Below are positions 23,906-35,202 of a stretch of 64,000 nucleotides of DNA, in pieces; the first letter of the stretch is position 1; the number at the start of each line of letters is the position of its first letter. The DNA is from Chimonanthus salicifolius (Eukaryota; Streptophyta; Magnoliopsida; Laurales; Calycanthaceae). Made by a program: the position numbers and the translations under genes. Below the pieces are notes generated by a model that saw nothing but the letters and a program-made list of their open reading frames with translations, had not been told where the DNA came from and searched no databases. Location: assembly GCA_013350335.1 (NCBI GenBank), contig CM023540.1, positions 59,000,962 to 59,064,961 on the forward strand, read 5' to 3'.

Positions 23906-25337
23906 TTTTATCATTTTTAAACCACCATTACCCAAGGTTTAAACCTTGATGCATTCGGCCATACCCATGGCCCAAAACATGTTCCATTTGTCCCATCTTA
24001 TTAGACAAAAATCCATGGAAATGCTTACCAAATTCCAAGCTTCTCTTCTTGTCTTAGCTCTTTGCCTTCTTCCCTCTTATTTCCTTCCTTCTTCCTTAGC
24101 TTCTAGCCGAATTGACCTTGCTGGAATCCTTTGGAGTGATTCAGCCAAATGAGGTTTTGATTGAGAGAAAAACAGAATTTCAGCCTTGATGTGAACGATC
24201 ACCACTTTGAGGTGCAACTTATTTGTTCTAAGTCCACTAACCTTGGTGGCGTGATCGGCCAAATGAGTGATTTGTGGGAGAGAACCAGCAGCCACGGTTT
24301 TGTCTCTTGGAAAGTGAAAGAATGATCAAAGGAGAGAGAGAGAGATAAGATGGATGTGCTTAAGTGTTGGGAGTTAACCAAAGGTGGTGACCCTTGATGG
24401 CACCCCCTCGGTAACTCCCCTCCCCATCATGTCTTTCATTTATTCCCTTTGGGGGGTTTTCATCCCAAGGATGAAACCCACCCAATGGTTGTGACCCTTG
24501 GGTTTCCATCTAAGATTGGAAACCCTCAAGCTTCCAAGTCCAATCGGCTGCAACCTTGTCCAATTACAATGTGACCGTCCAACTCCCTATGGTTCCTCAT
24601 TAATACCTAGGTGGGGGTTTCATCATTGAGATGAAACTCTCCCCTCCCCCCCCCCTCTCTTGCTGCCCTCCAACGTGTGGAGTGGTGTGTGTTTAAGATC
24701 AAGAAACCATTCATATACCACTTGACTCACTTAAACTCAAGGTCCCTTAGATTTCCAACTCAACTCACCCAACTCACTACACTTAATGCATTTTACTTGA
24801 GTCAACTCATTTCTTAATTCAAAACCAACTCAATTCAGTCCCACTCAACCTGATTTAACACACCATTGAGCTCATTTGAGGGCCCACAAGGTCAGCCATG
24901 GTCAACATGGTCAACCCGACCCATTGAGTCCCCATTTAGCTTGTTGAGCCGTTTTGACGCCATGACCCATTTATGGGTTGTTTTAGCCATTTGCATTTGG
25001 TTTTCACATGTGCAACAAGCCTACCCATTTATGCTCCACTTAATTTCCAATCAATTCAGCTTAACCCCATTAAATTTGGGCTCACCCAATGGTCAAACAA
25101 GTCCATTATGACCCATTGGTCCCAATTGGGTCCTTTGACCCAATTAACCATTTTGAACCAATTTGATGCACACCACCCATTCCTTTTTAATTGACCCTTA
25201 TAATATGTTCACACCATCTTAGTTTGAACAATGGGCCCCACTATTTTCTCATTTAACATCATAAATATTAAATTTACCAATCCAGGGGCATTTTCGTAAT
25301 TATCCATTTTATTGAGAAATTGGAGAGTTACAAATCC

Positions 25338-26632
25338 CCCTTAATCCACTTTCGGATAACAGATTTTAAAAACAAAATTAAACAAAGATGCACTTGCCTT
25401 AAATGTCTTTGTCGCTAATGTGTGCTTCTTGAAGATCCCACCCAAGTTGTGTCGATGCTTCTCCTCATAGCCGTCGTAATGCAATCACAATCTCTGGGTA
25501 ACAATGAAACTTGGCTCAACCAAAGCTTTCCTAGTTTATAGCTTTCTCATTTGCAAACTCAATCCGAAGATTGGTTGTTTATGATCTTTCTCTCATCTTC
25601 TCTTTTTCACTTGCAAACACAACCATTGGATTGGTTGTTTATGATCTTTGCCACAAAAGTGTTGATCGTTTCTTAGAGTGTATAACTTTTTTCAGCTCAA
25701 GGAATATGGTAAAACTATCACACAACACTCATATTTATAAAGGAGTTTTAATGGTCATTTAGACTGTCCAGGACCGACAGGTCGGTGGCACCGATGGATC
25801 GGTGTTCATATTTATTACCGTTCAGCCACCCGACCATTGCGCATTAAATACACCCCCAACGGTATAATTACTTCGCGGCCGACATGTCGGTGTCTCCTAT
25901 GGGTCGACAATTATGGCATCAATGGGTAGGTCCATACGAGAGGCTCGTTCTAATACAAAAACAAGTTTGACATAGTTTCCACTTTGGAAACGTATTACCT
26001 AAAACGACATGCCGTCCTTTACTGAGGGCTCGGTCATGTTACTGTCGATCGGTTGTGATATACCAAGATGTCTGCTTTATCGAGAGCCTTTATGATTTCA
26101 CAGTCCAGAACTCATAAGTTTTATACTGACGAGTCGTCGACCATGAGGGACCGTTCAAGTTCATCACCGAGGGGTCGGTGCATACGAGACTCTCGGTCAG
26201 AGACATATCTAGAATGACAGTTCGAAGTTCCAGAACTTATATCAAATTGGACGACCACTCTTCGACTATGATGGGTCATTGCTGACTACACCAAGAGGTC
26301 GGTGCGATGGACTGGTCTTGCTGACAGTGAATATAATTCATGTTTCCAAGTTCACTTCCAATTCACTGTTCAACATCCTCTCTAGGCATGTTATGTTTAT
26401 TACCAACATATGCAACTAAGCCTAGGATTAGTCCTCTCTCAGGTGTGGGTTCCACCTAAGGTCATCTATGTCCATATCCTTGTTTTTGTGATTGCTATGA
26501 CGATGAACTTTGAGCTTGGTGGAGCATAATCTTCTTCTTTGATCATCTTGAGTCTTCAAGCTTCTTGGCAAGAGCTTCTACCCGAGTCAAGAAATTGACA
26601 ACAATGGACTTGGCCAAGCGAGGGTAGTAACA
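25338..26632 (-). mobile_element. SIRE-like LTR, upstream part (right of the solo LTR)
   Basis: Resumes the LTR of 21593-21809 directly after the AATCC duplication. It carries several 'ggtcggtg'-type blocks that are reverse complements of 27830-28020. Two copies of 'gattggttgtttatgatctt' near 25571 and 25634 form a short direct repeat. Small ORFs such as 25571-25762 have no recognisable motif. Confidence 0.65.
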
Positions 26633-27310
26633 ATTTTCCCCTTTGTCAATTTAATGACAAAACTTAGAAGCTAACCCATTTACAAGCCCACATTTTATTA
26701 CAACACATTTAAATACAAAATATTACATCAAATACATGTATACTCAAATGGATAACAAGATTATGGTCTTCATATTCTTGCACAGGATTAACACTCGATC
26801 TCCCCCATGCATCAAAGATTTGCTAGCCTCCCCCAATCTCCTTGAGTTAGATCTTCCACCAATTATTCTCCTAATTGGTTTTTATGTCGTATAACTTCTA
26901 CTAATTTCTCCCCAATTTTGTCACATAACTGACAAAGAATTAGTAGGCAAGCATCAAGATTAAACACTCCCCCATGCTTCTTGCATTAGTGCTCAACTGA
27001 GATCTATTCTAACTCATGGTCTCCCCTATGGTTCAGTGCACACTTTCGTACAACAAGGTCTATTTGCCCTTGCTCAAGTTGATTTTCAGTTAATTTCTTC
27101 AGGGGGTAGGCTAATGTCCTTAACTTCTTCGAGTTTCCTCCCCCATTCTCTGAGCTATCTTCTTAGTTTTTTCTCCTCAGCTCCCCCATGACTTAGTTAC
27201 CCCTAAGTTTAAGCTTCATTCTAAGCTTGCAATCATCTTTTCACCCTTAAGCTATCATGACCAGTGACAGTAGCTAATTAGCACATATTCTGTGCTCCCC
27301 CATACTCCAA
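26633..27310 (-). mobile_element. SIRE-like copia 3' non-coding region, minus orientation
   Basis: On the minus strand this region is upstream of the LTR start and holds several GGGGGAG tracts (plus-strand 'ctcccccat' near 26800, 26830, 26969, 27140, 27183, 27296). Repeated purine tracts before the 3' LTR are typical of the long region between pol and LTR in SIRE elements. No open reading frame of note was found. Confidence 0.55.
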
Positions 27311-27713
27311 GGATGTGTGCAGCATTACAGCCTGATCCCTTATCTCCCTAACATGCCAAGAAAAAACCAACTTATTCAAACTTGCATATTAGTTTATCAT
27401 ATACAAGAGATATACGGCATTTATACAGAGCAATACACACATCACATTAAACCAAACCATATCGGATGCATATTTATGTTTTGGACTAACCCCTCCAATG
27501 ATTTTCTAGTGTTGCTTGCTTATGTGCTGAAATAGGTAAACATGAATGGAAGGAAGCTGAACAAGAATATGCAAAGATCATAGTCTTGCTTTCCTATTTG
27601 AATATGTACATGTAATCAATGTAATATTTTGTATTCAAATGTGATGTCATAAGGGTGGGTTTGTAATTGGGTTAGCTTCTAGGTTTTGTCATGAAAATGA
27701 CAAAGGGAAAAAT
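27311..27713 (+). mobile_element. SIRE-like copia 3' non-coding region, plus orientation
   Basis: From about 27570 the sequence is the inverted counterpart of 26630-26790 ('gtaatattttgtatt', 'gggttagcttctaggttttgtc', 'gacaaaggg'), ending in the polypurine tract before 27714. The 27311-27570 part has no counterpart in the left arm. The inversion point therefore lies between about 27300 and 27570. Confidence 0.55.
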
Positions 27714-28753
27714 TGTTAGCGCCCCGGCTTGCCGAGTTCCTAAGTTTGTCAATTCCATGACTCAGGAAGAAGCACTTGCTAGAAGCTTGAAGAATCAAGT
27801 GATCAAAGGATGAAGATCAACTCCACCAGGAACAACCTCTCGGTGCCATGACTGTCGACCCATCGCGACACAAACATGTTGGCCGGGTATAAATTATGCC
27901 ATTGGCAGTGCATTTAATGTGCAACGGTTGAGTGGTTGGACTGTAATATTCTTAGTCACCGACCCCTCGGTGTGCCCTACCTATTGGTACATGACAGTTT
28001 CTGAAACAGGTTGCCTTCTCTATAAATACCAATCATTGTGCAACCTATTTCACATCCTTTGACAAATCCGTTGGACCCTCATCATTATCAGTGATCTTAA
28101 ATAAGGGCCAACAAAAGCTTCACTCTCTCTCTCTTGTGATTACCCTTAAGAAATCTAATACAACCAATCATAGTGATTGAGGTTGTGAAAAGAGAGAGAG
28201 GGGAAATGATATACAACTAGGATAGATATTGCTAGAACCAATTTCCTAGCCACCCTGAGATTGTGATTGCTCAACAACGGCTACAAGATAGAGCGTCGGG
28301 ATTAACTCAGGCACACATTGGGTGGATCATTGAGAAGCACACATCATCGAGAAAGAGCTACAAAGGCAAGTCCTTCTTGGTTTTAATTTTGTTGTTAAAA
28401 CTTTTGTCCTGTGAAAGTGGATTAAGGAGGCTTGGCTCTGGAACCACTATAAAAAATCTAGATTGTAGTCTTTGGCACACGTGGTGGGTGGAATTCCCAG
28501 CCAATTGAAATAGGTGGAATTCCTATTTTACATGTGGTGGGTAAAATCCCCAGCCGATTGAGTTAGGTGGAATTCCTATTTTACATGTGGTGGGTAAAAT
28601 CCCCAGCCGATTGAGTTAGGTGGAATTTCTATTCTAATTGTGAGGGTGTAAGTCCCCACTTAGTGGATTTGGGGATAGCTCAAGGTTAAACTAGTCCCAA
28701 CAGTGGATGTAGGTTGGCTAACCGAACCACTATATATCTTGTATCCTTGTGCT
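27714..28753 (+). mobile_element. SIRE-like copia LTR, plus orientation
   Basis: Starts TGTTAGCGCC after a 'gacaaagggaaaaat' purine tract. The 5' half matches the minus-strand LTR start at 26632 and the 3' half ('agtcccaacagtggat', 'gaaccactatatatcttg') matches 21593-21809. It is followed by a primer binding site, so it is flanked on both sides by internal sequence. Three copies of the block 'ggtggaattcctatttt' near 28513-28630 form a 58-bp tandem repeat. Confidence 0.68.
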
Positions 28754-28754
28754 T

Positions 28755-28766
28755 GTGGTATTAGAG
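28755..28766 (+). promoter_or_regulatory. Primer binding site of SIRE-like element
   Basis: TGGTATTAGAGC matches the tRNA-Met primer site TGGTATCAGAGC except at one base, a C to T change. It lies one or two bases after the LTR end. Confidence 0.8.
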
Positions 28767-28793
28767 CTAATTTATTATGGGATTGACCTATTC

Positions 28794-29464
28794 TGTAACG
28801 CCCGCCACTTTTCACCAAAATATCAGAGTCTATTTTTTTTTAAAAAATAAAAAAGAAAAGTGACAAAGGGCGCTGGAAGTCACGACGGGAGTTAAGTCCG
28901 AGCTTCTAAAGCCCAGCCCTTAACTGGCCAACCCTACGCGTACGTGGAGCCAAGTATTTAATTAATTTGGTAATTAACTTAGGTTAATTCATTTTTATTT
29001 AACCTAATTCCCATTATTCCACCCATGGTTGACCAAGTCAACCATGGTGGCCGGCCCCACCAATCATTGGCCCACACGCCACCTCACTTGATGAGGTGAA
29101 GGTGGGTCCCACTTGGCCACATTACCTTGGTTTACTTCCAAATAACTTAAATGATTAAATTTTATTCCATTCATTCTAAATGGATCCCCATTGGGCCCAT
29201 GGCCCAATTACATTTCCATCTAGCCCATTTACCTTGGAGCACAACCATCTTGACCCATTGGGTCCCAAATGGGTATTTGACCCCATTTGACCATTCTTGA
29301 CCCATTTAAATAAATTTAAATCCAAACCATAGTCTATTGGGCCACACTTAGGCCTTTATCCAATTTTGGCCCATTTACCATTTACTCCACCAATTTTCTA
29401 ATTTCCATCATTAAAATAAATAATATTCACATTTATATTAATTCCCAAATTCCGAGACCTTACA
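28794..29464 (-). mobile_element. Family-4 solo LTR with large internal deletion
   Basis: The left end TGTAACGCCCGCC matches 41900 and the right end, minus-strand start TGTAAGGTCTCGGAATTTG, matches 45635. TATTC is duplicated exactly at 28789-28793 and 29465-29469. It is 671 bp, against about 3736 bp for its full relatives: the middle, from the hairpin region to the 'attaattaatt' stretch, is gone (junction near 28950). Confidence 0.88.
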
Positions 29465-29507
29465 TATTCACCCCCCCTCTAAGGTCAATCTTGTTTTAAC
29501 ACCCAAG
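29465..29507 (+). mobile_element. SIRE-like copia leader, continued
   Basis: Resumes 'gattgaccta' with TTCACCCCCCCTCTAAGGTC after the TATTC duplication. It merges into Athila-like coding sequence near 29500; I cannot place the junction to better than about 15 bp. Confidence 0.55.
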
Positions 29508-30144
29508 GGAGAACTTTTCGTTGCTACTCCTTATCACATGTAAACTAGTGGTCTAGTGAAAATTTCGAATAGAGCGATTAAACACATTCTTGAGAAGACA
29601 GTTAATCTCAGCAGGAACGACTGGTTTTTCAAACTCATTGAATTGTTTTTAAAATGCCCATGGGGATGTCACCCTACAGATTGGTTTATGGGTAGCCTGT
29701 CTTATGCAAGTAGAATTAGAGCACAAAGCATTTTGGGCTATCAAACGTTATAATTTTCCTTTAGACTCTGCTGGACAATAGAGGAAGCTCCAGCTTACTA
29801 AGCTGGAAAAGTTGAGAAATGAGGCATATGACACTGCGAAGAGACACAAAGACCGAATGAAAATCTTTCATGACAAGTGTATCTTGAGAAAATCATTCAC
29901 TGTCGGTCAAAATGTCCTGTTGTATAACTCTCGGTTGCATCTTTTTCATGGAAAATTGAAATCCAAGTGGTCGGGTCCGTACATTGTTAATTCTGTCTTC
30001 CCACACGGAGCAGTTCAAATCAAGCATCCTAAGAGTGGTCATGTTTGGAAAGTCAATGGTCAAAGATTGAAACCATTCTTAGATTTTGGAAAACCTGGAG
30101 GAGAAGTTGAGATTCTATTTGAAGATCTTGATCACCGTGATTGA
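29508..30144 (+). pseudogene. Athila-like gypsy integrase, C-terminal part, broken
   Basis: The order of motifs is that of Athila/Tat integrases: A-T-P-Y-H, S-N-R-A-I-K, L-E-K-T-V-N-x-S-R, then after a deletion P-W-G-C-H-P and F-G-L-type residues, L-E-K-L-R-N-E-A-Y, F-H-D-K, L-L-Y-N-S-R-L, K-W-S-G-P-Y and V-N-G-Q-R-L-K. The catalytic glutamate, expected two residues before S-N-R, is a lysine here (L-V-K-I-S-N-R), so the fold would be inactive. A stop in A-T-P-Y-H-M-stop and frameshifts near 29660-29810 break the gene; the last 110 codons (29812-30144) are open and end naturally at TGA. Confidence 0.85.
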
Positions 30145-30757
30145 TATGAAAACCCATTCACCAAGATTCATCTACCCAACCACCCCACCCATTTCACTCA
30201 TCCACCTCTTCACCCAGACCCACCTATCCATCTGTCTATGTCAAAGTCGGTCTAAGTCCTTAGTGTTTAGTTTAGGTCTGCATTGAGTTAGTCTAGGATT
30301 TTAGTTAATTTGTTAGAGTCAGTCTAGCCTAAGAATTTTATTTGAGTCAGTTTAGGAATTTTGTTCTTAGGTCTGTTTCTAGGTTTCGTTTTGTGAGCAA
30401 TTTAGGTACATCCAAACCCAGTTAGCACTATTTCGATATTTTTTTATTTGCACCTGATCACTGTAGATTAAGGAACTTTGAAGATAATATTCAATTCAAG
30501 TTTGGGGGTATTGAGGGGTTACACTTGATTCCAAAAAAAAACATGTTTTCTTAGGTAAAGAGAGACAAAATCATTTTTAGAGAAGAGTAAGTTCGGACTG
30601 AGACTTCTTGGGGCTTAAACACTGTCAATTTTAGTTTGAGAGAGATTACCCGTGTATTGACGATCTGAGGTAAAAAGAGTCACATTTTTAGCATAAATAC
30701 TTAGATAGAGATCTTTATATCATACTTTTCAGGAATTTTTTTTATAGGATTTATAGT
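30145..30757 (+). mobile_element. Athila-like region downstream of pol
   Basis: Non-coding, T-rich sequence with repeated 'tctagg'/'gtcagtctag' motifs and the purine tract 'caagtttgggggta' near 30499, which in Athila/Tat elements lies downstream of pol. No 3' LTR of this element is seen; at 30763 a different LTR end begins. Confidence 0.6.
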
Positions 30758-31748
30758 TGGAATGTAACGACCCATCCCGCTATGGGCACGTTGAAACTGA
30801 TACGAACTCCTAAACCGATCCAATACAATTTCGGATATACTTTTTTTTTTTTAAATGGAGACACCGCTTCCGCAACCCACACTAACCATAGCAATCCGCC
30901 AATAAATCAAAAACTGTAAGCATCAGTCGTAATTACAAATTATAGCATCATCCCATTATTACATTCATCCAACTTAATGAAATGTACACATATCTCAAAT
31001 ACATTAGCAAGTCTCCAATTACAAAATAGAACCATGACAAGTACAAAGCTGCAACTGTACGCCCAATGTCTGATTGAGTGTCCCGCCGACCCTTCCTATA
31101 TGAAGTACCTGTGAGGCAAGGGGTGAGCTCTACATGCCCAGTGAGGGCAACACATGCATCACAGGTCATCAAGCATATACTGCACATAATCATATGGACA
31201 CATCAATGTCTAGGATGTCTACATGCATGACCATACAAACGTGTGCCCTACCCCTAGAACACGGGCCCACGTCCGCGAGCCTCTAGAACATCCTCTAACC
31301 AACCCAATGCAACTCTTTTATGTGCCCAACCGCAACAGTCCACCCATCCACGGGTACGCAGACTGATCCTCAGTCTGATCGAGGTCTCTAGTCCTCAACT
31401 AGACCTATGACCCTCTCATGACAACCCCCACACATACCACGACCAACCCAAGAGTTGGACTCACTCGAGTCCCAAACTGATTACCACACGGGAGTAACCA
31501 CCTCACCAGTCCTCAACAAATTGCCAACCAAACTCATCTATGGTCTCATCAACCAAGCACCAGAGTCTCGATAGCCAAACCTATGACCTTGGACCCCATA
31601 TGTTGGTCTCCATACGATTGGCGTATCCACCAAACTCACTCGTTAAGCGCCCATAAATTTCTGGTGAGTCAACGCCCACAACACAAGTCTCAACAATGAA
31701 TCCCAAAATCAACCACGGATAAACGCACTATCACATCACACCACATGA

Positions 31749-32000
31749 TGTCCCCACCATACAGGTGTCCTAGCCTAGAATACCATACCTAAGACTGTAC
31801 CCACCCTGCAGGTGTCATAGCTTGGACCACAATACCTCAGACTGTACCCACCTGCAGGTTTCATAGCCTGGAACATCATCTCACACCACACCGCAGGCTG
31901 TCCCCACCCTACAGGTGTCCTAGTCTGGAATATCTCATTACATCCCATCACAGGCTGTCCCCACCCAACAGGTGCCCAAGCCTGGAATATCTCATCGCAC
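31749..32000. repeat. 48-58-bp minisatellite
   Basis: Five degenerate units, each 'ctgtccccaccctacaggtg' or close to it, then 'tcctagyctggaat' and a variable tail. They lead directly into the 95-bp array at 32001. Confidence 0.85.
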
Positions 32001-34731
32001 CATCCCTCGACCAATGAGCGAGCGAGCACATCCTCAGCCTACTCGGTCATCCAGGAAATCACAAGTCATACTAGCTGGAGCTGTCCCTCACCGTATCATC
32101 CCTCGACCAATGACCGGGCGAGCACCTCCTCACCCTACTCGGTCATTCGGGGATCACAGGTCATACTAACGGGAGCTGTCCCTCACCGCATCATCCCTCG
32201 ACCAATAACCAAGCGATCGCCTCCTCAGCCTACTTGGTCATTCTAGGATCACAAGTCATACTAGCAGGAGCTATCCCTCACCGTATCATCCCTCGACCAA
32301 TGACCAGGCGAGCACCTCCTCAGCCTACTTGGTCATTCGGGGATCACAAGTCATACTAGCGGGAGACGTCCCTCACCGCATCATCCCTCGACCAATGACC
32401 AGGCGAACACCTCCTTAGCCTACTCGATCATTCGAGGATCACAGGTCATACTAGCGGGAGCTATCCCTCACCGTATCATCCCTCGACCAATGACCAGGCG
32501 AGCACCTCCTCAGCCTACTTGGTCATTCGGGGATCACAAGTCATACTAGCGGGAGACGTCCCTCACCGCATCATCCCTCGACCAATGACCAGGCGAGCAC
32601 CTCCTTAGCCTATTCGATCATTCGAGGATCACAAATCATACTAGCAGGAGCTGTCCCTCACCGCATCATCCCTCGACCAATGACCAGGCGAGCACCTCCT
32701 CAGCCTACTCGGTCATTCGAGGATCACAAATCATACAGCGGGAGTTGTCCCTCACCGTATCATCCCTCGACCAATGACCCGGCGAGCACCTCGTCAGTCT
32801 ACTTGGTCATTCGGGGATCACAAGTCATACTAGCTGGAGATGTCCCTCACCGCATCATCCCTCGACCAATGACCAGGCGAGCACCTCCTTAGCCTACTCG
32901 GTCATTCGGGGATCACAAATCATACTAGCGGGAGTTGTCCCTCACCGCATCATCCCTCGACAAATGACCAGGCGAGCACCTCCTCAGCCTACTCGGTCAT
33001 TCGGGGATCACAAATCATACAAGCGGGAGCTATCCCTCACCGTATCATCCCTCGACCAATGACCAGGCGAGCACCTACTCAGCCTACTTGGTCATTCGGG
33101 GATCACAGGTCATACTAACGGGAGCTGTCCCTCACTGCATCATCCCTCGACCAATAACCAGGCGATCGCCTCCTCAGCCTACTTGGTCACTCTAGGATCA
33201 CAAGTCATACTAGCGGGAGCTATCCCTCCCCGTATCATCCCTCGACCAATGACCAGGCGAGCACCGCCTCAGCCTACTTGGTCATTCGAGGAATCACAAG
33301 TCATACTAGCGGGAGACGTCCCTCACCGCATCATCCCTCGACCAATGACCAGGCGAGCACCTCCTTAGCCTACTCGATCATTCGAGGATCACAAATCATA
33401 CTAGCGGGAGCTGTCCCTCACCGCATCATCCCTCGACCAATGACCAGGCGAGCACCTCCTCAGCCTACTCGGTCATTCGAGGATCACAAATCATACAGCG
33501 GGAGTTGTCCCTCACCGTATCATCCCTCGACCAATGACCCGGCGAGCACCTCCTCAGTCTACTTGGTCATTCGGGGATCACAAGTCATACTAGCTGGAGA
33601 TGTCCCTCACCGCATCATCCCTCGACCAATGACCAGGCGAGCACCTCCTTAGCCTACTCGATCATTCGAGGGATCACAAATCATACTAGCGGGAGTTGTC
33701 CCTCACCGCATCATCCCTCGACAAATGACCAGGCGAGCACCTCCTCAGCCTACTCGGTCATTCGGGGATCACAAATCATACAAGCGGGAGCTATCCCTCA
33801 CCGTATCATCCCTCGACCAATGACCAGGCGAGTACCTCCTCAGCCTACTTGGTCATTCGGGGATCATAGGTCATACTAACGGGAGCTGTCCCTCACCGCA
33901 TCATCCCTCGACCAATAACCAGGCGATCGCCTCCTCAGCCTACTTGGTCATTCTAGGATCACAAGTCATACTAGCGGGAGCTATCCCTCACCGTATCATC
34001 CCTCGACCAATGACCAGGCGAGCACCTCCTCAGCCTACTTGGTCATTCGGGGATCACAAGTCATACTAGCGGGAGACGTCCCTCACCGTATCATCCCTCG
34101 ACCAATGACCAGGTGAGCACCTCCTTAGCCTACTCAATCATTCGAGGATCACAAATCATACTAGCGGGAGCTGTCCCTCACCGCATCATCCCTGGACCAA
34201 TGACCAGGCGAGCACCTCCTCAGCCTACTCGGTCATTCGAGGATCACAAATCATACAGCGGGAGTGGTCCCTCACCGTATCATCCCTCGACCAATGACCC
34301 GGCGAGCACCTCGTCAGTCTACTTGGTCATTCGGGGATCACAAGTCATACTAGCTGGAGATGTCCCTCACCGCATCATCCCTCGACCAATGACCAGGCGA
34401 GCACCTCCTTAGCCTACTCAGTCATTCGGGGATCACAAATGATACTAGCGGGAGTTGTCCCTCACCGCATCATCCCTCGACAAATGACCAGGCGAGCACC
34501 TCCTCAGCCTACTCAGTCATTCGGGGATCACAAATCATACAAGCGGGAGCTATCCCTCACAGCATCATCCCTCGACCAATGACCAGGCAAGCACGTCCTC
34601 AGCCTACTATGTTATTTGGGGATCACAAGTCATACTAGCCGGAGTTGTCCCTCACTGTATCATCCCTCGACTAATGACCAGGCGAGCACCTCTTCAGCCA
34701 ACTCGGTCATTTAGGGATCACAAGTCATACT
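32001..34731. repeat. 95-bp tandem array with 760-bp higher-order period
   Basis: About 28.7 units beginning 'catccctcgaccaatgacc', 95 bp each with one-base indels. Variant bases recur every eight units: 'tcatacagcg' at 32731, 33491 and 34251 (760 bp apart each); GACGTC at 32555, 33315 and 34075 (760 bp each), plus 32365. The variant GCGATCGC occurs at 32213, 33162 and 33923. Since 95 is not a multiple of three, long ORFs in the array are by-products. Element D interrupts it at 34731 and it resumes at 63860. Confidence 0.95.
34727..34731. repeat. Target-site duplication of element D, left copy (ATACT)
   Basis: The bases ATACT, part of a 95-bp unit ('caagtcatact'), precede the LTR and reappear at 63860-63864 followed by the next bases of the unit ('agcgggag'). 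Confidence 0.95.
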
Positions 34732-35202
34732 TGTAACGTCCCACCCTTTTTCACTCTCTAAGCCTTCCGAAAATCAGAGTCTATTTTTTTTTTTTTTATA
34801 AACAAAGAGTGATAGAGAGCGAGACGTCACGATGCAAGCTAAGTCCGAACTTCTAAAGTCCAACCCTTAGTTGGCCAACCCTATGTGTGCATGGAAACGG
34901 TTCACACATAGCAATATAAGCATGCGGAATTAGAAACATAACTGCGGAATTATAATAGAACCTAGTTCTAATCCATTTCAGATTACAAAGTACGTCAAGT
35001 CCTTAATCGTTATTAACATAACATAATTATCCAAAATAAACATCCAACCATAGCCAATCTTCTAAATTATTACATGCCCGAAGTCTAGTTACGCAAAATA
35101 CAAGTCCATCAGTAACTTAATCAAAATATAAACTAAATCATCCAAGTTCCTATGCTTGGCCCTTTCACGTTCATCGTTTCCCTCGTTTCCTGTATCAACC
35201 AC

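Larger units (their letters stand above)
21810..25332 (-). mobile_element. Solo LTR, family 2, minus orientation
   Basis: Left end TGTAACGCCTCGCCC, right end (minus-strand start) TGTAACTCTCCAATTTC. Exact AATCC duplications flank it at 21805-21809 and 25333-25337, and the copia LTR continues across. No internal retroelement region is present, so it is a solo LTR formed by LTR-LTR recombination. It contains an 89-bp minisatellite, palindromes, a minus-strand GTAAGC donor-like site (24023-24028) and a CTAAT/AG acceptor-like site (AG complement at 22266-22267). Confidence 0.93.
21593..26632 (-). mobile_element. SIRE-like copia LTR, minus orientation, interrupted
   Basis: The minus-strand start TGTTACTACC at 26632 follows a polypurine tract (plus-strand 'attttcccctttgtcaa' from 26633). 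The end lies near 21593, before the primer binding site. The LTR is split by the solo LTR 21810-25332; its two parts (about 217 and 1295 bp) match the inverted LTR at 27714-28753. Repeated 'ggtcggtg' and 'gtcgacc' blocks give it a distinctive GC-rich middle. Ends are approximate because the terminal CA has decayed. Confidence 0.65.
30763..34731 (-). mobile_element. Family-5 LTR end with tandem array, minus orientation
   Basis: The left end TGTAACGACCCATCCCGC, followed by an A/T-run and 'ccatagcaatccgcc', has the layout of the other LTR 3' ends in this window. On the minus strand 'actgggcatgtagagctcac' then 'cccttgcctcacag' corresponds in position to the acceptor-like site of families 1-4. Beyond it come about 600 bp of unrecognised sequence, a 48-58-bp minisatellite and the 95-bp array. 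The other LTR end is outside the window, beyond 64000. Confidence 0.6.

Noticed and set aside
29812..30144. Independent functional gene
   Set aside because: Its 110 codons are the C-terminal end of an Athila-like integrase; upstream frame breaks show that it is a remnant.
32680..34412. Proline/arginine-rich repeat protein encoded in the 95-bp array
   Set aside because: The unit length is not a multiple of three, so the frame changes at each unit; ORFs end at indels and occur in several frames.
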